From Perilla frutescens (lineage: Eukaryota > Streptophyta > Magnoliopsida > Lamiales > Lamiaceae), in contig BRKX01000006.1 in NCBI GenBank assembly GCA_026008535.1, positions 518,501-582,500 on the forward strand: DNA of 64,000 nucleotides. Reading direction: 5' to 3'. This document shows, one piece after another, positions 56,926 to 64,000 of the stretch; position 1 is the first letter of the stretch; the number at the start of each line of letters is the position of its first letter. The translations under genes and the position numbers were made by a program. Under the pieces are notes generated by a model. The model was not told the origin of the DNA, searched no databases, and worked only from the letters and a program-made list of their open reading frames with translations.

Positions 56926-58840
56926 AGAGACTTTTTTAGCATGGTAAAAGGAAAAGTCTATCCTGAACTAAGTTCATTTGCACTTAGGTAAATCCACCGT
57001 ACACGTGGCCTCACTTAAAAAAAGAAAGCAAAATACACATGGTAGGTATTTTTAAATACCAATTACTGTACATATATCACTTTTTACCTATTAAAGCACT
57101 ACCATATATCAACTGTTCACTTTTTACTTCAATTAATATTGAATTATATATGTTTTTCAATTATTATTGAATTATAATCTTGAATTAATTATTTTATATC
57201 TCCAAATTACCTTAACATATAACAAAATATGGAAATGATTTTGTTATATATATTTGATAAAATATAATTTATTTGTCTTTAATATTATTATTTTTTCTTA
57301 ATTTTTTTTGTATCCGACACAAGCGTCGGTTGTTACTTAAATGAATTCTTAGTCAATAAAAACAAGATTTTGGCAGAGATGCATATTTGTCAGCATACAC
57401 CAAAACAAGATTTTGGCAGAGATGCATTGTTTTATGACAGCTATTCTACTTCCTTTCACTTAATTACTGAAAGACTTTTTTAGCATGGTAAAAGGAAAAA
57501 TCTATCCTGAACTAAGTTCATTTGCACTTAGGTAAATCCACCGTACACGTGGCCTCACTTAAAAAAAAAAAAGCAAAATACACATGGTAGGTATTTTTAA
57601 ATACCAATTACTGTACATATATCACTTTTTACCTATTAAAGCACTACCATATATCAACGGTTCACTTTTTACTTCAATTAATAATGAATTATATATGTTT
57701 TTCAATTATTATTGAATTATAATCTTGAATTAATTATTTTATATCTCCAAATTACCTTAACATATAACAAAATATGGAAATGATTTTGTTATATATATTT
57801 GATAAAATATAATTTATTTGTCTTTAATATTATTATTTTTTCTTAATTTTTTTTTGGATCGGACACCGTCGGTTGTTACTTAAATGAATTCTTAGTCAAT
57901 AAAAACAAGATTTTGGTAGAGATTTTGATCTCTGTGGCAGAGATTTTGAAGAGATTTTGGCAAAGATGCATATTTGTCAGTATACACCAAAACAAGATTT
58001 TGGCAGAGATGCATTATTTCATCACAACTATTCTTCTTCCTTTCATTTAATTACCAAGAGACTTTTTTAGCATGGTAAAAGGAAAAGTCTATCCTGAACT
58101 AAGTTCATTTGCACTTAGGTACATCCACCGTACACGTGGCCTCACTTGAAAAAAAGCAAAATACACATGGTAGGTATTTTTAAATACCAATTACTGTACA
58201 TATATCACTTTTTACCTATTAAAGCACTACCATATATCAACGGTTCACTTTTTACTTCAATTAATATTGAATTATATATGTTTTTCAATTATTATTGAAT
58301 TATAATCTTGAATTAATTATTTTATATCTCCAAATTACCTTAGCATATAACAAAATATGGAAATGATTTTGTTATATATATTTGATAAAATATAATTTAT
58401 TTGTCTTTAATATTATTATTTTTTCTTAATTTTTTTTTGTATCCGACACAAGCGTCGGTTGTTACTTAAATGAATTCTTAGTCAATAAAAATAAGATTTT
58501 GGCAGAGATTTTGGTAGAGATGCATATTTGTCAGTATACACCAAAACAAGATTTTGGCAGAGATGCATTATTTCATCACAACTATTCTTCTTCCTTTCAT
58601 TTAATTACCAAGAGACTTTTTTAGCATGGTAAAAGGAAAAGTCTATCATGAGCTAAGTTCATTTGCACTTAGGTAAATCCACCTAACACGTGCCTCATTT
58701 AAAAAAAAGAAGCAAAATACACATGGTAGGTATTTTTAAATATCAATTAGTGTACATATATCACTTTTTACCTATTAAAGCACTACCATATATCAACGAA
58801 TCACTTTTTACTTCAATTAATATTGAATTATAATGGACAA
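56826..58840. repeat. tandem array, 3.6 copies of a ~545-590-bp unit
   Basis: AGCATGGTAAAAGG occurs at 56938, 57482, 58069 and 58623, giving periods of 544, 587 and 554 bp. Each unit contains AAAACAAGATTTTGGCAGAG, TACACCAAAACAAG, CCACCGTACACGTGGCC, GTAGGTATTTTTAAATACC and (except the last, truncated one) the GACACAAGCGTCGGTTG region. The first unit overlaps the right arm of the inverted-repeat element. Nothing in it is coding. Confidence 0.92.
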
Positions 58841-58849
58841 TTAAGGTAT

Positions 58850-59429
58850 GGATAATTTTTTTAAGCCAAAGCAATGGGCAATCCTAAATGCCTTAATCAT
58901 TTTCATGCAAAGAAACTCAAAAGTGGTGTGACTATGGCAATTGGGCAAATCAGAAATCCAGCATTCAAGTACGATACACTCAGCAAGAAAATAAATTGAG
59001 CTTTCTCATATATAATGCTCATCAGGCTCAAATCTTGCAATTCAACAAATTTTGATTAAATTTTGCATATTTCCTCATTCAAGAATACATACAAACATGT
59101 GCACATTTTAATCACAAAAAATAAACCATCCACTCATGACCAATCCCATATCATACTCTTTCTTATCATGCAATCCATCTCAAGAAAAGCCAATTATTTG
59201 ACACACCAAAACCACATAATTTTTTTTTTTAGAAAATGCAAAAAAAAAATAACTCTCCCCCCCCCCAACACTTAGACAACACAGTGTCCTCACTATGCAA
59301 AGGAGAAGGCAAACAAAAGATGAAAGACACTATAAGAAACAATAAAAAAAAACTTACAAATAAGTTCTCAGGTTGCCTCACAAGGAGCACCCTTGTTTAA
59401 TGTCTGAGGCTCGACACAATCAAACTCAA
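58850..59429 (-). repeat. non-coding region after the Athila-like integrase
   Basis: On the minus strand it reads TGTGTTGTCTAAGTGTTG and then a G10 run, the sequence style found downstream of integrase in Athila-type elements. No gene. Confidence 0.5.
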
Positions 59430-60650
59430 TCACGTGATAAATTCAGGGATAGCCAGATCTACCCCGTCGAAAACTGTTGTCTCCAGCCCAACATAATATG
59501 GCTTAAGTAACTGGCCATTCACTTTCAACAGTTTCTGAGTGTGGAAACTTTGAATCTCGACTGCTCCATGAGGGCTGACACTCACAACTTCATAAGGCCT
59601 TGTCCAATGAGACTTCAACTTGCCTGGCATGAGTCGGAGTTGAGTATTAAATAGGAGTACCTTTTGTCCAACATCAAAGGTCTTCCTTCAAATATACTTG
59701 TCATGCGCTCCTAGAAAAACATATTTCAGATGCTCCAGGAGCACCTTCAATTCCAACCTTGGAGCTTTCACAACAGATGGCAAAATCGGCTCCGAGTTGA
59801 TCGGTATGGGCATACTACTTAACAACTGCCAAGTGGGAAATTCACTGGTAGAATACAACTGCAATATGGTATCTCGAATTTCCCCATCTTCTCCCGTTGC
59901 TTTATCTGTGTCAGTCATCCCACCAAGAAGTACATGTTTCAACTTATCTTTTCTGAAATGATTCTCAACAAAATCGTCAACTAACGGGTCGATAACATCA
60001 ATCATATACAGAGCTTCAGGATCCTCAACATGCGTCATAGCTTCAAAAATATTAAATGTGACAATATCACCATCAAATTCAAAGCTAAGCATGCCTTTAT
60101 CAACACCAATTTTAGTTCTAGTTGTTTTCATGAATGGTCTTGCTAAAAGAATTAGAGATCTATGTGCAGATACAGAATCATCCATGTCAACTATGTAAAA
60201 ATCCACAGGAAAAATCAATTCATTAACTTTTACTAGAACATCTTCAACCACACCTTGAGGATATGCATTAGACCTATCAGCTAACTGAATAATAACACGA
60301 GTGTCTTTCATAGGACCTAATTGTAATTCCTTGTACATAGAAAGAGGCATAACATTGATGAATGCGCCTAAATCTAGCATGACTCTCTCAACCTTCTTAC
60401 TGCCAATAATGCAAGGAATAGTAAACATATCAGGATCCCTACATTTTTATGGCAATTTTCTTTGAATAACAACAGAGACATTTTCCCCAACTTTAATCTT
60501 CGCATCTTTCCCATATCTCATCTTTTTAGCACATAATTCTTTCAAAAAATCTGCGTACCTGGGAACTTGCTTAATGGCATCAATCAAAGGCAAGTTAATC
60601 TCTACCTTTTTGAACAGCTCGAGTATCTCCTTTTCATCATCCTAAGAAAT
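59430..60650 (-). pseudogene. Athila-like Ty3/gypsy remnant: gag end, protease, integrase end
   Basis: Reading on the minus strand, 60650-60430 is the gag/protease lead-in (EILELFKKVEINLPLIDAIK, PRYADFLKELCAKK, GENVSVVIQRKLP, with a stop before KCRDPDM in this copy). Then 60428-59688 is a protease with the Athila-style DLGAFINVMPLSMY, IQLADRSNAYPQGVVEDVLV and KTTRTKIGVDKGMLSFEFDG. Just after LLEHLKYVFLGAHD the sequence jumps to the integrase C-terminus (LMPGKLKSHWTRPYEVVSV, VNGQLLKPYY) ending at 59430. Reverse transcriptase, RNase H and most of integrase are deleted. It is non-functional. Confidence 0.88.
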
Positions 60651-60654
60651 AAAA

Positions 60655-60840
60655 TACAATTAATTATAATGTGAGACATCACTAACATAACGTGCATGTA
60701 TGATAAACTATCACATTGAATTGAATTATATAAAAAAACAGATAAATATCACTAGATATAAACCGAGGTGTCACTACATGTTAGATGGAGTATCACTAAC
60801 CGTGAGGTGAATCATCATTAGAGATGAAGCAGTAAGTCAA
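60655..60840. repeat. TCACTA-rich repeat block, left of the GC-rich LTR
   Basis: Words such as GGTGTCACTACATG and ATCACTAACCGTGAGG recur and match the block at 62940-63180. The two blocks flank the LTR-like segment, which suggests that it inserted between them. Confidence 0.5.
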
Positions 60841-60859
60841 CATATTTATTATTTTTCAG

Positions 60860-62930
60860 GAGTATCTGTTTAGTGTCTAATTGTGTTGTTTTATTGTAGG
60901 AATTTTGTAATGTTTAGTAAATTATTTTATAGTATTTTATTTTGTTATGTGTTGATTTTGTGTGTTTATTTTCGCTTATTGCTCTAATGGTGGATCATGT
61001 CAAGTTGTGCAAAAACTTGAGCTTTTAATTTCAAAAGCAGGATTGTTTATGGCATTTTGGTGGCGAGTGGAAAAGCTAGAAATTGAGTTTGAATGGTGAT
61101 GGGAAGAATCAAATGCTGAGGAAAAATAAGAGTGGAGGAATTGAATTGCACTCGACATCGGAACACGGAGAAGAAACGCATGGCGCGGCCGTGCGGATAG
61201 GCTCTCGGCGGAAAACCTTGCGCGGGCGCGCACTTCCAACTCACTCGCCCCCGCGGGCGCGCACCCCTGCGCGATCGCGCGGGGTGCCCTATTCGCCCTC
61301 TCTCGATCAGTTTTTCCTCCCCATTTTGTGCAATCTCACTCCTATATTTCCTCCTCATTGCACAACTGGATTTATTTAGTTTTTAAAAGAAGACTTTTTG
61401 GCCATCTATGTTATAGGGGAATAGGGATTAATTTCTCCTAAAGTTTGCTTTTGGATTTTTATCTCCCAAATCTCAAACCAAATCTCCCTCAAATCCCCCT
61501 CATTTAATGTTCCCTTACCATCACCATCTCATCACCTTTTCTCTCTCCTCTCATCTCTCTCTCACTCTCGATTCTCTCCCTCTCCCTCTCTCTCTCTCAT
61601 ATCTCCAAGTGATTTTGGGGGATATCAACCCAACTCTCAATCCCATTCACTTTCAATTCCTTTATTCACCAACACACACACTTCATCTTCTCCATTCTTC
61701 ATCTCTCTTCATTTTTCTCTCTACACACCACCACTTCCTTCACCATTTTCTACACCATTTTCACCATCACCACCACCATTTAAGAGAGGAGGAGAAGGAA
61801 AAGACAAGAGGGAAGCAAACTAAGGTGGAAGAGAAAGAGACGAGAAGAAATCTGACTCTCTTCCTTTATTCACCAACACACACACTTCATCTTCTCCATT
61901 CTTCATCTCTCTTCATTTTTCTCTCTACACACCACCACTTCCTTCACCACTTTCTACACCATTTTCACCATCACCACTACCATTTAAGAGAGGAGGAGAA
62001 GGAAAAGACAAGAGGGAAGCAAACTAAGGTGGAAGAGGAAGAGACGAGAAGAAATCTGACTCTGAGCCGTCCGGAAAAGCTAGGCTCGTGAGGAAGCCTT
62101 TCTTTTGGTATTTTCTTTCTTTATCTTAGATGATTTGTGGGGGTTTATCCCAAACTCTTGAAGAATATTGAATATTGTAGAAGTTACGTTATTGTCATTT
62201 GATTATGAGATAATGCACTTTTATGATATTTGTGTTGTTTTGAGCATGGTTAGGGGCTAATCTCTTTATTAGGGGGTAGATGATCGATTTGGTTTTGATC
62301 TATGCTTGTTATGGTTGGTTGTTGTTGGAATTGTGATTATTATGTTGAAGTACTTGATAACTACTTAAACATTTCTAGGTTTTAGATGAGACCAAAAGGA
62401 GATTCTAAATCCCGACCTAGGTTCCTTCAACATTAGGTGGATTGGGTTCATAAGCCTAAATTATTGATCTTGCTCGTATAATATAGCGGATAGGGGTTTA
62501 ATAGATAAATGGTGATAGTAATTGAAGTTAAACCTCTTGAGGGGTCTATTGTGTGTTTGAGATTAATAAAACCAACTTGAAGCAAGCTTAGTGATAAACC
62601 ATTGAGAGAATCTACACCCTAATACTTGTGTCATAATCTTTTCCTCGATCTTGATCTCGTTGTTATTTGCATTTCATTAGTTAAATTGCATGTTATAATT
62701 CATTAGTTAAAATCAACCTTCAAATCCATGATTAGAGTGTTTAGGTTTGTATTTCGTCGTTCAAACATGTTGCATGCATAGTCAAATTGAATAATTATCC
62801 ACACGAAGTCTTCCTTGAGAGATCGACTCGGGTTAGCTCATCGCATCTATGGTTAACCCCGTCCAATTACGGGTTTGGTTAGAAGTAGTTTTGCATGTCG
62901 AGTCTAGACTGAAATATATAATTTGAAAAA
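60860..62930 (+). repeat. large LTR-like block with GC-rich core
   Basis: The block has the composition of long Athila/Tat-type LTRs: T-rich start, a GC-rich core with GCGCGGGCGCGC-like words (61200-61290), CT-rich leader-like DNA (61550-61610) and a final part with CTTCCTTGAGAGATCGACTCG. Its exact ends and a target duplication could not be fixed. Open frames in it are low complexity. Confidence 0.5.
61657..62064 (+). repeat. 204-bp perfect-phase tandem duplication
   Basis: Copies 61657-61860 and 61861-62064 differ at only a few positions. The unit length is divisible by three, so a His-rich reading frame stays open through both, but its composition is not protein-like. Confidence 0.92.
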
Positions 62931-62939
62931 AACTTTGAC

Positions 62940-63780
62940 GTAACAATATCATTAAAAATTATAAGAAGTACCATTACTTATATTGTAAAGTATTACAACA
63001 AACTATCATATTGACTTATTGAATCAAATATAAAGAAGTGTCACTATATATGAACTGATGTATCACTAACTGCGATGCGAATCATCTCAAGCTATGAAGT
63101 GAACCAAAATACAGAGAAGTGTCACTACATACTAATTGAAATATCGTTTACTGAGAATTTCAACTAAACATGTTCATGATCTTTGACATATGCAGTTCTC
63201 TATCTTGATCAATTGAATCATCAGGTACAACTATATCTGAAAATTATAAAATTGAAATTTAAATTAGTACTAAAAGTATTCAAACTATATAGTTGCAATC
63301 CACCAACAACAAAATACTACAAGAATAATATTGAAGTTCTGAAATTACAACAATAAATGACCTAACTAATATAAATTCAAAGTAATTTCTTCATAGACAT
63401 ATCATCGAACACAAGGTATGCATATATAGAACATGTAGCAATAATTCACTCAATTTGAGAAACTCAAGGCTCAGAAACTCAAAATTTTCAAAAACATAAT
63501 TACAATATCGTCAAAGAAACATACCACTTGTAGTAGATGTTTATTCGTTGAAGTTCAAAGAAATTTTGTAGGACTGGAAATTCGACAATAAGTAATTTTT
63601 TGTGGTGATTTATCCATGAATTTGTCAGTTCTGTATAAAGAGAAGGAAACACGTAGAGAAGAAGAGAAATTGCATTGAGAAGATGAGAAAATCACTTGGA
63701 GCACAACAAGTTCAATGGTGGTCATGGCGGGAGGAAGCTGACGTCCGTGAAAATTGGGAAATAGGAGAAGAAGTGAGAGA
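62940..63780 (-). repeat. TCACTA-rich block and leader-like sequence of an unidentified element
   Basis: Repeated AAGTGTCACTA words (62940-63180) are followed by DNA whose minus strand, from about 63800, reads as a CT-rich leader with an ATG near 63725 (ATGACCACCATTG). No extended frame follows. Together with the inverted termini at 63835-63895 this could be one end of a DNA transposon. Confidence 0.35.
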
Positions 63781-63834
63781 CTCCAGTTGATTTTTTTAAA
63801 AAAAAATACATTTACCTCAAATTAGGTAGGATAG

Positions 63835-63895
63835 TGGGTCGGGTTAGGATCCGTCTAACAGAAACAACCTGTTAGACCGTCCAACAGGAGTGTGC
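63835..63895. repeat. terminal-repeat-like sequence, right partner
   Basis: GGTTAGGATCCGTCTAACAG and GTTAGACCGTCCAACAGG form the inverse of the sequence at 52990-53030. From 63896 to the window end the DNA is AT-rich without features. Confidence 0.5.
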
Positions 63896-64000
63896 CTCAT
63901 TAAAGTTAATTAGTTTTTAAAAAAATAAATATATACTTTAAAATATAAATGCCCCACCAAATTTACTTTACACGCCACATTTACTTTTCACACCATAAAA

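Noticed and set aside
61507..62091. 194-codon His/Leu-rich frame
   Set aside because: It arises from CT/CA-rich LTR-like DNA with a tandem duplication; no protein-like composition.

Overview
The window is nuclear DNA of a flowering plant, most likely a eudicot. The base composition is AT-rich, coding regions are split by GT-AG introns, and the genes belong to plant families: class I formin, PNSL3, FIE, NDR1, and plant-type H2A and polyubiquitin. I could not fix the species from the sequence. There are no bacterial operons, CRISPR arrays or phage modules.

The gene-bearing parts run as follows. From 102 to 974 (+) lies the 3' part of a CRLK1-type receptor-like kinase with an apparent 1-nt frameshift. 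From 2063 to 3691 (-) is a plant C2H2 zinc-finger protein. From 17975 to 18609 (+) is histone H2A. From 20575 to 25597 (-) is a class I formin. At 28152 (+) is tRNA-Ala(AGC). From 30068 to 34940 (+) is a 17-exon kinesin-14. From 35226 to 36095 (-) is the chloroplast lumen protein PNSL3. From 37187 to 38788 (-) is a seven-unit polyubiquitin gene with a leader intron. From 40634 to 44091 (-) is the Polycomb protein FIE in 13 exons. From 49569 to 50862 (+) is an F-box protein, and from 51369 to 52010 (-) an NDR1 homologue. For every multi-exon gene that lies wholly inside the window, the spliced lengths I derived by hand sum to a multiple of three.

Transposable elements fill the spaces between genes. 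A 1.05-kb Mutator-like element with long inverted arms and a GC-rich interior lies at 5459-6508. A decayed chromovirus-type Ty3/gypsy element (9404-16578) is interrupted by a younger gag-only LTR element (11097-14800, TR-GAG type) with a perfect 5-bp target duplication. Small inverted-repeat elements (hAT-like, Stowaway, Mutator-like) occur at 26723, 27734, 28932 and elsewhere. From about 53 kb to the right end the DNA is almost entirely repeats: an Athila-like remnant with most of pol deleted, an inverted-repeat element that runs into a tandem array of roughly 550-bp units, and a large GC-rich LTR-like block.

The genes do not form one pathway. They are ordinary housekeeping, cytoskeletal, photosynthetic, chromatin and defence genes. 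The most unusual observations are a copy of part of the H2A intron about 9 kb upstream of the gene, embedded in repeats that also occur next to H2A; the nested gag-only retroelement; the duplicated promoter/leader of the F-box gene; and the inverted-repeat-plus-tandem-array structure at 55.7-58.8 kb. I found no convincing new multi-gene biological system.
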